DNA from: Planctomycetota bacterium
Lineage (GTDB): Bacteria > Planctomycetota > UBA1135 > GCA-002686595
Assembly: GCA_026692665.1 (NCBI GenBank)
Contig: JAPLOF010000005.1
Span: forward strand, 1-39,893
Direction: 5' to 3'
Length of the DNA: 39,893 nt
In this document: in pieces, positions 16,401 through 25,291 of the stretch
Position numbering within the stretch: the first letter of the stretch is position 1
How the letters are laid out: each line of letters starts with the position of its first letter
Notes under the pieces: generated by a model
What the model was told of the DNA's origin: nothing
The model's input: only the letters and a program-made list of their open reading frames with translations
The model's database searches: none
Program-made: the position numbers and the translations under genes

Positions 16401-19271
16401 ATCCCGCGCGAGAAGCTGATCGTGGTCACGGGCCCGAGCGGGTCGGGCAAGAGCTCCTTGGCGCTCGACACGATCTACACCGAGGGGCGGCGTCGGTTCG
16501 TCGAATCGCTCTCGACGTACGCGCGGCAGTTCCTGGGCACGAAGGACCGTCCGCCGGTCGAGCGCATCGAGGGCCTCGGTCCCGCGGTGGCCGTCGAAGC
16601 CCGCTCGGGCCATGGGCAACCGCGCTCGACGGTCGCGACGACGACCGAGATCCACGATCACCTGCGCGTCCTGTGGGCGCGGGCGAGCACATCGCGCTGC
16701 CCGACGCACGGCGAGAAGCTGGAGCGCGCGGACGCCGCGAAGGTCGCGCGTCGCATCATCGCGGACGCCGAGGGGAAGACCGGCTGGCTCGTGGCGCCGA
16801 TCGTGGCGGGCGGGGACGACGAGGATGTGACGGCGCTGCTGAAGGAGCGCGCGCCGGCGTGGAAGGCCGCCGGATTCGTGCGCATCCTGCTCGAGGGCGC
16901 CGAGTTCCGCGTCGACGGCGACCTTCCGGCTCCGGAGAAGGGGACACGGCTCGATCTCGTCATCGACCGCTTGAAGTTCACGACCGAGGGGCGCGCACGG
17001 ATTGCCGAAGCGGTGGAGGAGGCCGAAGCCGCCGGCGACGGCCGGGTCGCGATCGTCCTGCGCGGCGAGGGTGGCGGCGTCGGCGCTCGGCGTACCTACT
17101 CGACGACCGGGGCCTGCACCGTGTGCGGATTCCACGTGGAGGGCACGCTCGAACCGCGTCACTTCTCGTTCAACACGCACGTCGGCGCCTGCCCGGCGTG
17201 CGACGGGCTCGGCGAGAACGTGCAGTGCGTGCCCGAACTCCTCGTCGCGCACCCCGAGTTGCCGCTCGACGAGGGCGCGCTGCACCCGAAGCTGGCGCGC
17301 TATCTGGTCAAGGGCAAGGGCTACTACGAGAACCTGCTGCGCACGGTGGCGCGCCAGCACAAGATCAAGCTCGACGTCCCCTGGCAGAAGTACACCGAGG
17401 CCGAGCGCGCGCTCCTCGCACACGGCACGGGGTCGAAGCCGACCTACAAGGTCGACATCGAACGTTCGACGGAGAACGCCAGCATCCAGGAGACCTTCAC
17501 GGCGGCCTGGCCGGGACTCTGCGGCCACGTCGACGCCTGGCACCGGAAGACCGAGGACCCCGAGTGGGCCGGCATCCTCGAAGGCGTGATGAAGAAGCGC
17601 ACCTGCGAGACCTGCCATGGCGAGCGCCTGCGCGCCGAGTCGCGGGCCGCGACGATCGGGACGCTGCGGCTGCCCGAGCTGCTCCGGCATAGCGTCACCG
17701 AGGCCGCGCGCTTCACGGCCGAACTGCGCGAGAAGCGCACGCTGCCCGAAGAGATCGGGCCCGTGGTCCACGAGATCGAGTCGCGCCTCGCTCTCCTGGA
17801 AAAGGTCGGCCTCGGCTACCTGACCCTCGATCGTCACACCTCGACGCTCTCGGGCGGCGAAGCTCGGCGTGTCCGCCTGTCGGCGAGCCTCGGATCCCAG
17901 CTCGTCGGCGTGTGCTACGTGCTCGACGAGCCCACGATCGGCTTGCATCCGCAGGACGTCGCGCGGTTGACGGATGCGCTGCTCGATCTGCGTTCGCGCG
18001 GCAACACGGTGATCGCGGTCGAGCACGACCCCGGGATCATGCGGCGCGCCGACTGGATCGTGGACATCGGCCCCGGCGCCGGCCGCCTGGGCGGGACGAT
18101 CGTGGCCAACGGGACACCCGAGCAGGTGACGGCGCACCCGACGTCCCTCACGGCGGCCGCGCTGCGCGGCGAAATCGTGCTGCAGCGCAAGCCCGTGCTC
18201 CGCGAGGGGCCGCGCGAGCTCGTGCGGATCACCGGCGCGAAGCACTTCAACCTGAAGGGCGTCGATCTCGAGTTCGCATTCGGCGAGATGACCGGAGTCT
18301 GTGGCCCTTCGGGTTCGGGGAAGAGCACGGCGATCCTGGAGGTCCTCGTCCCGGCGCTGCAAGGCGAAGTCTCCGAGGGACGTTGGAAGCGCATCGCGAT
18401 GCCGCCCGGCACGCGCGTCGTGGTCGTCGACGCGAGCCCGATCGGCCGGACTCCCGCCAGCGTGCCGGCCACGTACGTGGGGCTCATGGACCCGCTGCGC
18501 GAACTCTTCGCGCGCACTCCCGATGCCCAGGTGCGCGGCTTCGACGCGGCCCGCTTCTCCTTCAACTCGCCGAAGGGCCGCTGCCCGGCCTGCGAGGGCC
18601 GCGGCTCGACGAAGGTCGAGATGCAGTTCCTGGCCGACCTGTGGCTCACCTGCGAATCGTGCGACGGCAAGCGCTACGCGCCCGAGGTGCTCGAGGTGCG
18701 GCACCGCGGGAAGAACGCGGCCGACGTGCTCGAGATGTCCGTCGACGACGCACTCGAGTTCTTCGAGCACCAGCCGCGCATCGTCGAGATCCTGCGCACA
18801 CTGCGCGACGTCGGCCTGGGGTACCTGCAGCTCGGGCAGAGCTCCACGACGCTCTCGGGCGGCGAGGCGCAGCGGGTCAAGCTCGCCTCGGAGCTCTTCC
18901 GCGCCGAGACGGGTGGCCGCAGCGTGATCGTGCTCGACGAGCCCACGACGGGCCTGGCGACCTCCGACGTCGCCCACCTGTGCGTGGTGCTCGATCGGCT
19001 GGCCGCCCGCGGCAACGCGCTCGTCGTGATCGAGCACCACACGGGTCTGCTCTCGGCGTGCGACCGTCTGGTCGAGCTGGGCCCCGTCGGCGGCGAGGGC
19101 GGCGGCCGCGTGATCGCCACGGGAACGCCGGCCGAACTCGCGGCCGACCCGGCGTCCGTGACCGGGCCGTGGCTCGAGGAGCTGCGTGCGCGGACGCGGC
19201 CCGCGGCGAAGGCGGCGAAAGCGACGAAGGCGGCTCCCAAGTCCCCACGCGCGAAGAGGGTCGTCGGATGA
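13464..19271 (+). CDS. uvrA: Excinuclease ABC subunit UvrA, tandem double-length form
   Basis: This 1,935-residue protein is about twice the usual 940 because it holds two complete UvrA units in a row. Each unit has two ABC ATPase domains. Walker A motifs lie near residues 34, 641, 989 and 1612 ([36 protein letters not shown]). Signatures lie near 490, 830, 1462 and 1798 ([32 protein letters not shown]). Four paired-CxxC zinc modules are present: CPGC/CITC, CEAC/CEEC, CTVC/CPAC and CPAC/CESC. UvrA finds bulky DNA lesions and loads UvrB. The first unit keeps a recognisable UvrB-binding domain ([17 protein letters not shown] onward); that part is much altered in the second. The tail is Lys/Ala-rich. 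The start at 13464 ([11 protein letters not shown]) fits the family; an in-frame ATG at 13383 would add 27 poorly conserved residues. The stop overlaps the xpb start (ATGA). Confidence 0.96.
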   Translation: MTEGQIRIRKARQNNLAGVDVDLPRNRLIAITGVSGSGKSSLAFDTLFREGQRRFLETLSAYARQFLGDMEKPDVESIEGLSPAIAVDQKSIQRGPRSTVGTLTEIVDHLRVLYARAGRPHCPACKLPIRSQTPEEIVQAILRDSAGKSVMLLAPLVRDRKGQHKELLDTLRKKGFVRARVDGAVLRIEDVPELERYKRHTLEAVVDRLQPSDDKLQRLRETIEQALELSGGDVIIAGDGPDRSYSTSRTCPGCGGDVPPLEPRLFSFNSPHGACITCEGLGERLSASERAVVADASLSIRAGALAVTRASGGALLFPHVDFEFLDQIAEAFEFDLDTPWKELPRAAQRVILSGTGDERFEDEASWSGKKFAGKVKWMRRFPGVLPAVEKAAKSGAHKKTAEKFLARETCPTCLGTRLNPAANAVMLGAIGFGELTRQPIEDLPSTLAALDLTQREARIAIDLLREIRRRVDFLLQVGLGYLTLDRSAETLSGGEAQRIRLAAQLGAGLQGVLYVLDEPSIGLHARDQDRLLGALRSLRDAGNTVVVVEHDDATLRAADWLVDVGPGAGRHGGHIVAQGTPADVAKLDTPTARLLRGEIALEAPATRRKGNGKAIVVKGARAFNLKGVDARFPLGTLTVVTGVSGSGKSTLVNRILERAVRRKLGLEGPAPEAHDRVTGLENIESLVTIDAAPIGRTPRSNPATYTGVFDWIRDLFAGMPEAKLRGYSKSRFSFNVAGGRCEACGGAGAKYVELQFLAPVTVPCEECGGHRFQSTTLDVHYQGHSIADVLAMTAEDALALFKDHPKIARPLSILVEIGLGYVTLGQPSTTLSGGEAQRMKLVTELQRKPAGHVLYVLDEPTTGLHLSDVARLVKALQALVDRGNTVVVIEHNLDLALAADHILDLGPEGRAAGGRILAEGTPEEVERVATSHTGVALRAFRTGKHTVAKRELTRVTTERTDKLRVIGARTHNLKNVSVEIPREKLIVVTGPSGSGKSSLALDTIYTEGRRRFVESLSTYARQFLGTKDRPPVERIEGLGPAVAVEARSGHGQPRSTVATTTEIHDHLRVLWARASTSRCPTHGEKLERADAAKVARRIIADAEGKTGWLVAPIVAGGDDEDVTALLKERAPAWKAAGFVRILLEGAEFRVDGDLPAPEKGTRLDLVIDRLKFTTEGRARIAEAVEEAEAAGDGRVAIVLRGEGGGVGARRTYSTTGACTVCGFHVEGTLEPRHFSFNTHVGACPACDGLGENVQCVPELLVAHPELPLDEGALHPKLARYLVKGKGYYENLLRTVARQHKIKLDVPWQKYTEAERALLAHGTGSKPTYKVDIERSTENASIQETFTAAWPGLCGHVDAWHRKTEDPEWAGILEGVMKKRTCETCHGERLRAESRAATIGTLRLPELLRHSVTEAARFTAELREKRTLPEEIGPVVHEIESRLALLEKVGLGYLTLDRHTSTLSGGEARRVRLSASLGSQLVGVCYVLDEPTIGLHPQDVARLTDALLDLRSRGNTVIAVEHDPGIMRRADWIVDIGPGAGRLGGTIVANGTPEQVTAHPTSLTAAALRGEIVLQRKPVLREGPRELVRITGAKHFNLKGVDLEFAFGEMTGVCGPSGSGKSTAILEVLVPALQGEVSEGRWKRIAMPPGTRVVVVDASPIGRTPASVPATYVGLMDPLRELFARTPDAQVRGFDAARFSFNSPKGRCPACEGRGSTKVEMQFLADLWLTCESCDGKRYAPEVLEVRHRGKNAADVLEMSVDDALEFFEHQPRIVEILRTLRDVGLGYLQLGQSSTTLSGGEAQRVKLASELFRAETGGRSVIVLDEPTTGLATSDVAHLCVVLDRLAARGNALVVIEHHTGLLSACDRLVELGPVGGEGGGRVIATGTPAELAADPASVTGPWLEELRARTRPAAKAAKATKAAPKSPRAKRVVG

Positions 19272-21028
19272 TCCGCCCCGACAACCCCCTGATCGTGCAG
19301 GGCGACCGCTCGCTCATGCTGCACACCGTGAGCGCCGTGTTCGATGCCGAGGGACGGCCGAGGAAGGACGAGCAAGGCCGGCCACTGACGCAGGAACACC
19401 CGCGCTTCGCGGAAGCGCGTGACCGGCTCGCGGCCTTCGCGGAGCTCGAGAAGAGCCCCGACTACCTGCACACCTACCGCATCACGCCCGTCTCCGTCTG
19501 GAACGCCGCGGCCCTCGGGCTCACCGCGGCGCAGATCCAGGAGACCCTCGAGGACCTCGCCTGCGTGCCCGTGCCGCGCAACGTGCTGGAAGAGGTGCGC
19601 GGCTGGATCGCACGCTACGGATTGCTCCGCATCGAGCGCCGCGAGACCGGCTTCGAGCTCGTGTCGGACGACGACCGCGCCCTGAAGGAAGTCCTGGGCC
19701 ACCGCTCGATCCGCGAGATGCTGCGGATGGAGGACGGCCGCGCGTTCCTGGACGACCTGTCGCGCGGCTCGATCAAGCAAGCACTGATCAAGATCGGTTT
19801 CCCGGTCGACGACCGAGGCGGCTACCTCGAAGGCGATCCGTTCGCGATTCCACTGCGCGAGACGATGCGTTCCGGCCGGCCGTTCGGCCTGCGTCCATAC
19901 CAGCGCGAGGCGGCGAAGGCCTTCCACGCCGGTGGTTCCGTCCTGGGCGGCAACGGTGTCGTCGTCCTGCCGTGCGGAGCGGGCAAGACCGTCGTCGGCC
20001 TGGCCGTCATGAACCTCGTGGGCACGAAGACGCTCATCCTCACGACGAACACGGTCGCCGTCCGGCAGTGGCGCGAGGAGCTCCTCGACAAGACGGGGCT
20101 GCGTCCGGAGGACGTCGCGGAGTACACGGGGGACGAGAAGCACGTCGCGCCCGTCACCATCACGACCTACCAGATGCTCACCTGGCGTCGGTCGAAGGCA
20201 GGGGAGTTCGAGCACTTCGCACTCTTCTCGAAGGAGAACTGGGGGCTCGTGGTCTACGACGAGGTCCACCTCCTCCCGGCCCCGATCTTCCGCGTGACCG
20301 CGGAACTCCAGGCGCGCCGCCGCCTCGGGCTCACGGCGACGCTCGTCCGTGAGGACGGCAAGGAGGACGAGGTCTTCTGCCTCATCGGTCCCAAGCGCTA
20401 CGACGTGCCCTGGAAGGTGCTGGAGGAGAAGGGGTTCATCGCCGAGGCGCGCTGTGTCGAGGTGCGCGTGCCGCTCGATCCCAACTGGAAGTCCCAGTAC
20501 GCCTTCGCCGACGCGCGTGGGAAGTTCCGCGTGGCGTCCGAGAACCCGGCGAAGACCGCGGTGGTCGCGCGCCTCCTGGCCCGGCATCCCGACGCCCATG
20601 TCCTGGTCATCGGCCAGTACATCGAACAGCTCGAAGCGCTGGCGCGCCACCTGAAGGCTCCGCTCATCACGGGCAAGACGCCGACGCCTGAGCGCGAGCG
20701 TCTCTACGCCGCATTCAAGACCGGCGAGGTGCCCGTCCTGGTCGTCTCCAAGGTCGGGAACTTCGCGATCGACCTCCCCGACGCGAACGTCGCCATCCAG
20801 ATCTCGGGCACGTTCGGATCACGACAGGAGGAGGCGCAGCGACTGGGCCGTGTCCTGCGCCCCAAGTCGGATGGATCGGGTGCTGTCTTCTATTCCATCG
20901 TGACACTCGGCTCGCGCGATCAGGAGTTCGCCCAACGCCGTCAACTCTTCCTGACCGAGCAGGGGTACACGTACGAAATCATGGACGCGAGTGCCCTCGA
21001 TGCGCCGCGCGAGACCGCAGCGCGATGA
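19268..21028 (+). CDS. xpb: XPB/Ssl2-type DNA helicase (SF2)
   Basis: This 586-residue bacterial XPB is of the kind known from Actinobacteria and some other phyla. The N-terminal domain (1-135: NPLIVQGDRSLML, HTYRITPVSVWNAAALG, PVPRNVLEEVRGWIARYG) is of the 'helicase C-terminal domain 3' type found in XPBs and their partners. Helicase lobe 1 has Walker A CGAGKT (236-241), DEVH box (331-334), motif III LTATL (355-359) and the XPB-specific RED motif (R361-E362-D363). Lobe 2 has a motif VI QRLGRVLRP. XPB proteins unwind or translocate on DNA in excision repair and, in eukaryotes and archaea, in transcription initiation. An acidic insert at about 24-42 (VFDAEGRPRKDEQGRP) seems extra compared with the actinobacterial form as I recall it. 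It overlaps both neighbours by 4 bases. Confidence 0.95.
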   Translation: MIRPDNPLIVQGDRSLMLHTVSAVFDAEGRPRKDEQGRPLTQEHPRFAEARDRLAAFAELEKSPDYLHTYRITPVSVWNAAALGLTAAQIQETLEDLACVPVPRNVLEEVRGWIARYGLLRIERRETGFELVSDDDRALKEVLGHRSIREMLRMEDGRAFLDDLSRGSIKQALIKIGFPVDDRGGYLEGDPFAIPLRETMRSGRPFGLRPYQREAAKAFHAGGSVLGGNGVVVLPCGAGKTVVGLAVMNLVGTKTLILTTNTVAVRQWREELLDKTGLRPEDVAEYTGDEKHVAPVTITTYQMLTWRRSKAGEFEHFALFSKENWGLVVYDEVHLLPAPIFRVTAELQARRRLGLTATLVREDGKEDEVFCLIGPKRYDVPWKVLEEKGFIAEARCVEVRVPLDPNWKSQYAFADARGKFRVASENPAKTAVVARLLARHPDAHVLVIGQYIEQLEALARHLKAPLITGKTPTPERERLYAAFKTGEVPVLVVSKVGNFAIDLPDANVAIQISGTFGSRQEEAQRLGRVLRPKSDGSGAVFYSIVTLGSRDQEFAQRRQLFLTEQGYTYEIMDASALDAPRETAAR

Positions 21029-23151
21029 TCCGACAGGACCAGGACCATACGCCGGGCCAGAATGGCAACGGCGCTCAAGGGGACAAGAACGGCGGCGCTC
21101 GCTGCTCGCGCGCCCGTTCCGCGGATGCCGTGTCGGGAGTGCGGGATCACGATCTGCCCGAACTCTACCGCTTCTGGTCGGGCCAGCGCGCCACGCGGCT
21201 GCCGGAGGACGCGGCGGAGCTGCGGCGGCAGGTCGTCGAGTGGATGGCGCAGGCCTCGATCGTCGAGGCACGCGTCGCGCTCCTGCCGCGCAGACTGCTC
21301 TCCATCCTCGACCTGCACTTGGAATCGCCGCGCTACCAGTGCACGGCGGCGGAGCTCCTGAACGCGCGCCACCTGGCGTACATGTCGAGCTACGACCTGC
21401 AGGCGAGCCTCGCCGTGCTCGGCCGTCATGCGCTCGTCGTCGAAACCAAGAGCCCCGGGGTCGACAGCTTCGGCGCGCGTTCCTGGACGGTGCCGCAGGA
21501 CGTCGGCGACGCCATCCTGAGGCAGCGCCGGGCGCGCCGCCGGGGGATCTTCGACGCCTTCACGCTGCGCGGCCACATCGACCGCATGTACGACGACCCG
21601 TCGCGCGCGCAGCGGACGCCGCCGTCGCGGGTGCGCGAGATGTACAAGCTGTACGCCAACGAATCGGCCGCGGTCGGCCGCGTCGAGCGCCTGCCCGACG
21701 GGTTGCGCCAGCTCATCGAGAAGACGATCGTCGAGTTCGGCGGGATCCTGCCCAAGAACCTGTTCGACCGCATGGACTCCCCGATCCCGTGGGACGGCCG
21801 CAGGTGGGGTCACGTGCTCGAGGAATCGCTCGTCGGCACAGTCGAGCGGCTCGAACTCGGCCGCTACGGGATCCAGCACAACGACGAGACGCTGATCGTC
21901 TTCAACGAAGTCGCGCTGGCGTGGTTGCGCCGTGTCGCCGTCCCGGGCGACCCGGACAAGCCCTTCGACGAGTCGTGCCTGGGCGTCGACCTGGCTTCGA
22001 ACCTGTCGCGCTTCATCGCCTACGTCGTCGAGCACGACGTGCGCTTCACGGTGCGCGGCGAGATCTTCAAGACGACGGAGCGCCGCATCCAGGAGGAGCT
22101 GCTGCCGAACCCCGGCCGCGAGCTCTCGCGCGCAGACGTCCTGACGTTCCTCTACGGCTTCACGAGAGGCGCCCGGCTGATCGAGTCGACGGGCGAGCGC
22201 ACGTTCGCCCTGACGACGGCGGGACGCGACTGGGAGGCCCACGATCTCGACGCGAAGCTGCGCATGCTGCTCGAGCACGCGATCGAGGAACGCGACCTGC
22301 CCGGCGAGCACCACCACCAGGTGCGCATGCGCCGGATCCTCATGCGGCTGCTCAAGCGCGTCGAGCCCGGCGTCTGGTACGACCTCATGTACGTCCCGTT
22401 CCTCTCGCGGAACACGTACCTGTGCAGCCTCGACGACCTGGCCGTGGACGAGTACTTCGCCGCGCGATTCCAGGGCGGCGGCTACACGCCGATGGACGAC
22501 ATCCAGCGACTCGCGTGGCACCTCGTGACCTGGGTGAAGCAGCGCCTGTACCTGCTCGGGCTCGTCGACCTCGGCTACGACAAGGCGGGCCGGCCGGTCG
22601 CCATGCGGCTGACGCGCATCGGCGCGCGGCTCCTCGGCGTCGTGGACGGCGCTCCGGAGACGACCGCCCTCGTCGGGAGCCTGATCGTCACGCCCGATTT
22701 CGAGGTCGTCCTCTTTCCGACCGGCGACGACGGCGAGCTGATCCACGACCTCGACCGCTTCTGCACGCGCGACAAGCAGGGCGGCGTGATGAGCTTCCGC
22801 ATCAGCGAGCGCTCCGTGCAGCGCGCGCTCCACGAGGGGATGTACCTGAAACGGATCCTGGCGACGCTCGAACGCCACTCGCGCACGCCAGTGCCTCAGA
22901 ACGTGATCTTCTCGGTGCGCGACTGGGCCGCGCGCGCCGGTTGCATGCACCTCGGCGCCGACTACGTCGTCAGCGCCGACGATGCCGACCTGGTTTCGAA
23001 GTTCCGCGGGGACCCGGGCGTGAAGCCGCTCCTGCGCGAGAGCCTCGACGATCGCCGCACGCGGTTGCGCGCGGTTTCGACGCTGCGCCGCACGCAGTCG
23101 CTCCTGCGCGAGCTCGGATACCTGGTCGAGATCGACGAGGGCGCGGCGTGA
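21025..23151 (+). CDS. XPB-partner protein with C-terminal Helicase_C_3-type (clutch-like) domain
   Basis: This 708-residue protein corresponds to the 'helicase-associated' genes that sit beside xpb in Actinobacteria. The first 40 residues are polar and probably disordered. A long, mostly helical winged-helix-like middle (about 40-540) follows, with no ATPase motifs. The C-terminal domain at about 550-650 (SLIVTPDFEVVLFPTG, SFRISERSVQRALHEG, RTPVPQNVIFSVRDWAARAG) matches the N-terminal domain of the adjacent XPB in the same order of motifs. In TFIIH, the p52 (Tfb2) clutch domain resembles the XPB N-terminal domain and pairs with it; a similar role is inferred here. No nuclease motif is seen, unlike archaeal Bax1. 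The stop overlaps the GTG of the next gene. Confidence 0.82.
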   Translation: MIRQDQDHTPGQNGNGAQGDKNGGARCSRARSADAVSGVRDHDLPELYRFWSGQRATRLPEDAAELRRQVVEWMAQASIVEARVALLPRRLLSILDLHLESPRYQCTAAELLNARHLAYMSSYDLQASLAVLGRHALVVETKSPGVDSFGARSWTVPQDVGDAILRQRRARRRGIFDAFTLRGHIDRMYDDPSRAQRTPPSRVREMYKLYANESAAVGRVERLPDGLRQLIEKTIVEFGGILPKNLFDRMDSPIPWDGRRWGHVLEESLVGTVERLELGRYGIQHNDETLIVFNEVALAWLRRVAVPGDPDKPFDESCLGVDLASNLSRFIAYVVEHDVRFTVRGEIFKTTERRIQEELLPNPGRELSRADVLTFLYGFTRGARLIESTGERTFALTTAGRDWEAHDLDAKLRMLLEHAIEERDLPGEHHHQVRMRRILMRLLKRVEPGVWYDLMYVPFLSRNTYLCSLDDLAVDEYFAARFQGGGYTPMDDIQRLAWHLVTWVKQRLYLLGLVDLGYDKAGRPVAMRLTRIGARLLGVVDGAPETTALVGSLIVTPDFEVVLFPTGDDGELIHDLDRFCTRDKQGGVMSFRISERSVQRALHEGMYLKRILATLERHSRTPVPQNVIFSVRDWAARAGCMHLGADYVVSADDADLVSKFRGDPGVKPLLRESLDDRRTRLRAVSTLRRTQSLLRELGYLVEIDEGAA

Positions 23152-23774
23152 GCGGACGCACCCTTCCGGGGCGGATCCTGGCGCTCTCGCCGGGGGACAT
23201 GCCGGAGGGATCGGCGGCGGAGCTCCTGCGGCGCGCGCGCGCCGCGGTGGATGCGGGCCTCGATTCGATCCTCCTCCGCGAACCCGGGATGTCGGATCGC
23301 GCGACTCTGGAACTTCTCCGATCCCTGCGCGACGTCCTCGGGCCCGACGGTTGGCTCGGGATCCACGACCGCGTGCACCTCGCGCAAGCGGGGAATGCCG
23401 ACGGCGTGCACCTCGGATTCCGTTCGATCCCGATCCCGGCGGCGCGTGCGGTCCTGGGCGGCGAAGTGGCGATCGGATTCTCGGCCCATGCGCACGACGC
23501 TCCCGGCGCGTGGTCCGGCGCGGACTACCTCGTGTTCGGCCCCGTGTTCGCCACGCCGAGCAAGGCCGGGTTGCTCGAACCGCTGGGCATCGAAGGGCTC
23601 GCCCGCGGGGTGCGCTCCACCGCGATCCCGATCTGGGCCCTCGGAGGCATCACCCACGCCGAGGCCTCGGCCGTCGTGCGGACCGGGTGCCGCGGTTGCG
23701 CGGTGCGCGCGGCGATCCTCGGCCAGACGGATCCGGCGCCGGCGTATGCACGCCTGCGCGACGTCCTGCCGTGA
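23148..23774 (+). CDS. Thiamine phosphate synthase/TenI family protein (TenI-like)
   Basis: This is a 208-residue TIM-barrel protein. Family motifs are SILLREPGMSDRATL (40-54), GIHDRVHLAQAGNADGVHLG (71-90), ADYLVFGPVFATPSKAG (125-141) and PIWALGGI (161-168). In ThiE the segment after VHLG is usually GQxD with a catalytic Asp; here it reads FRSIPIPAAR, which is the TenI (thiazole tautomerase) pattern. A His follows in IGFSAHAHD. TenI is therefore as likely as ThiE, and I cannot settle which reaction it carries out. The GTG at 23148 overlaps the stop of the XPB-partner gene (GTGA). A thiamine kinase gene follows after 67 bases, which supports a thiamine role. Confidence 0.85.
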   Translation: MSGRTLPGRILALSPGDMPEGSAAELLRRARAAVDAGLDSILLREPGMSDRATLELLRSLRDVLGPDGWLGIHDRVHLAQAGNADGVHLGFRSIPIPAARAVLGGEVAIGFSAHAHDAPGAWSGADYLVFGPVFATPSKAGLLEPLGIEGLARGVRSTAIPIWALGGITHAEASAVVRTGCRGCAVRAAILGQTDPAPAYARLRDVLP

Positions 23775-23803
23775 TTCCGACTCTGGTGCGCGCGGACGCG
23801 GCT

Positions 23804-23831
23804 TTGGACTCCGCGCGCGAGCGGGTACGGT
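23804..23831 (+). promoter_or_regulatory. thiL: Candidate promoter of thiL-tsaE
   Basis: TTGGAC (23804-23809) and TACGGT (23826-23831) are 16 bases apart, and the -10 ends 10 bases before the thiL ATG. The message would have only a few untranslated bases. Confidence 0.45.
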
Positions 23832-23841
23832 CCCGATCGCC

Positions 23842-24738
23842 ATGAGCTGGTCCGAGGACAGGATCCACCGCGCCCTCGGCGCCGGTGCGCGCCCACGCGG
23901 CCTCGCGGGGAGCCGCGGACACGACGCCGCGGTGCTCGCGCGCATCGAGGGATTGCCGGTCGTGTGCGTGGACGCCTGCATCGAGGGTGTGCACTTCACG
24001 AGCGCCGTGAGCCCGCGTGCCGCGGGTGGCAAAGCCTGCGCCCGTGCCCTCTCGGACCTCGCGGCGACGGCGGCCCGACCGCGAGCCGTCGTGCTCGCGC
24101 TGTCGGTGCCGCGCCAATGCAGCGAAGCGTGGATCCTGGGCGCGATCGCGGGCGTGCGCGCGATGGCGCGTGCGCACGGCGCCGATCTCGTCGGCGGCGA
24201 TCTCGCGGCGGCCACGGGACCGGCGCAATGCACGGTGACGGCGCTGGGCGAGTACGCCGGCGCGGGACGGCCGCCCGGACGAGATCGCGCGCGCGCCGGA
24301 CAGGCGGTGGTGCTGACGGGGCCGACCGGGGGGAGCATCCTCGGCCGTCACCTGCGGATCGCTCCGCGCATCGAGCAGGGGATCCGCCTGCACGCGCTGG
24401 GCGCCACGGCCCTGATGGACGTCAGCGACGGTCTCGCCTGGGATCTCTTCCGGCTCGCTCGCGCCTCCAGCCTGCGCATCGAGCTCGACATGTCCGCGGT
24501 GCCCATCCACCGCGACGCCCGAAAGCTCGCGCGACGGACCGGCGCCGCGCCGTGGGAGCACGCGCTGCACGACGGCGAGGACCACGAACTCGTGGCCACG
24601 ATGCCGAAGCTCGCGGCCACGCGGGCCGGTGCGCGGCCGATCGGCCGCGTGGTGCGCGGCACGGGTCTCGAACTCGTGTTCGCCGACAAGCGCGTCGAGT
24701 GGAGCCCGGCGATGGGAGGCTGGAAGCACGGTGCGTGA
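23842..24738 (+). CDS. thiL: Thiamine-monophosphate kinase
   Basis: This 298-residue enzyme phosphorylates thiamine phosphate to thiamine diphosphate, the cofactor form. It belongs to the PurM/HypE/SelD fold family. Motifs are HDAAVL (27-32; DDAAV in most members, so the first Asp is His), VDACIEGVHF (43-52), ALSDLAATAA (69-78), VGGDLAAA (117-124), ALMDVSDGLAWDL and LHDGEDHELVA (usually LxGGEDYEL). The several substitutions make it a diverged but complete member, slightly shorter than the 320-residue norm. It has no Shine-Dalgarno site. Its end overlaps the GTG of tsaE by 8 bases. The promoter candidate just upstream separates it from the uvrA unit. Confidence 0.9.
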   Translation: MSWSEDRIHRALGAGARPRGLAGSRGHDAAVLARIEGLPVVCVDACIEGVHFTSAVSPRAAGGKACARALSDLAATAARPRAVVLALSVPRQCSEAWILGAIAGVRAMARAHGADLVGGDLAAATGPAQCTVTALGEYAGAGRPPGRDRARAGQAVVLTGPTGGSILGRHLRIAPRIEQGIRLHALGATALMDVSDGLAWDLFRLARASSLRIELDMSAVPIHRDARKLARRTGAAPWEHALHDGEDHELVATMPKLAATRAGARPIGRVVRGTGLELVFADKRVEWSPAMGGWKHGA

Positions 24739-25231
24739 GCGGACCTGGATCTCGCGCGATCCCGAGGCCACGGAGGCGCTCGGCGAGGCGATCGGGCGCC
24801 GCGCTGCGCCGGGACTCGTCGTCGCGCTCGATGGAGACCTGGGCGCCGGCAAGACCTGCTTCGTCCGCGGGCTGGCCCGCGGTCTCGACGTCGAGGCGAC
24901 GGTGTCGAGTCCGACGTACGCGCTGATGGCGAGCTACGCCGGCCGCCTGCCTCTCCATCACTTCGACGCCTGGATGGAGGGTCGCGAACGCGCGTTCCTG
25001 GCCGACGGCGGCGCGGAATGGCTCGACGGCCGCGGCGTGGCGGCCGTCGAGTGGTCGGGAAGGGTCGTCGACGCGTTGCCGTCCGAGCGCCTGGAGATCG
25101 CGCTCTCCCACGTCGGCCCCGCCGAGCGCCGGGTGCGCGCGATCGTCCGCGGCAGCGGCGAAAGAGCGGATCGCCTCGCACGTATCCTCGCGGAACTGCC
25201 CGCGATCCCGGGCCTCGATACGGTTCCCTAG
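24731..25231 (+). CDS. tsaE: tRNA threonylcarbamoyladenosine biosynthesis ATPase TsaE
   Basis: This 166-residue P-loop protein is needed with TsaB and TsaD for the t6A37 modification of ANN-decoding tRNAs. Motifs are GDLGAGKT (35-42, Walker A), VSSPTYALM (58-66, normally SPTFxL/SPTY) and LHHFDAWM (75-82, the HxDxYR-like motif with Phe-Asp). The acidic residue expected near GAEWLDG-VAAVEWS is present. The GTG at 24731 is the only start that keeps family length and overlaps the end of thiL. tsaB, often next to tsaE, is not in the window. A 7-base-stem palindrome overlaps the stop codon. Confidence 0.92.
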   Translation: MRERTWISRDPEATEALGEAIGRRAAPGLVVALDGDLGAGKTCFVRGLARGLDVEATVSSPTYALMASYAGRLPLHHFDAWMEGRERAFLADGGAEWLDGRGVAAVEWSGRVVDALPSERLEIALSHVGPAERRVRAIVRGSGERADRLARILAELPAIPGLDTVP

Positions 25232-25246
25232 CGTTTCCGAAACGCT
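25230..25246 (+). terminator. Palindrome overlapping the tsaE stop
   Basis: AGCGTTTCCGAAACGCT, with 7-base arms and a 3-base loop, starts inside the tsaE stop codon and lies 46 bases before the TolC-like gene. It may be a weak terminator or an operator for the next gene. Confidence 0.4.
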
Positions 25247-25276
25247 CCGTCCGTGGCTGGAGCCGTTCGGCTTTCC

Positions 25277-25282
25277 TATCCT
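25277..25282 (+). promoter_or_regulatory. Candidate -10 element of the TolC-like gene
   Basis: TATCCT lies 9 bases before the ATG at 25292. No clear -35 and no Shine-Dalgarno site are seen, so the message may be almost leaderless. Confidence 0.4.
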
Positions 25283-25291
25283 TGGACCCCC

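Noticed and set aside
12906..19040. A 2,044-codon open frame on the minus strand, antisense to uvrA.
   Set aside because: It mirrors the codon bias of uvrA in GC-rich DNA and has the Arg/Ala/Asp/Glu-rich, motif-free composition of a shadow frame. The plus strand encodes clear UvrA motifs throughout.
13464..19271. The double UvrA as an assembly duplication.
   Set aside because: The halves are clearly different in sequence, and tandem UvrA proteins are known in related phyla.
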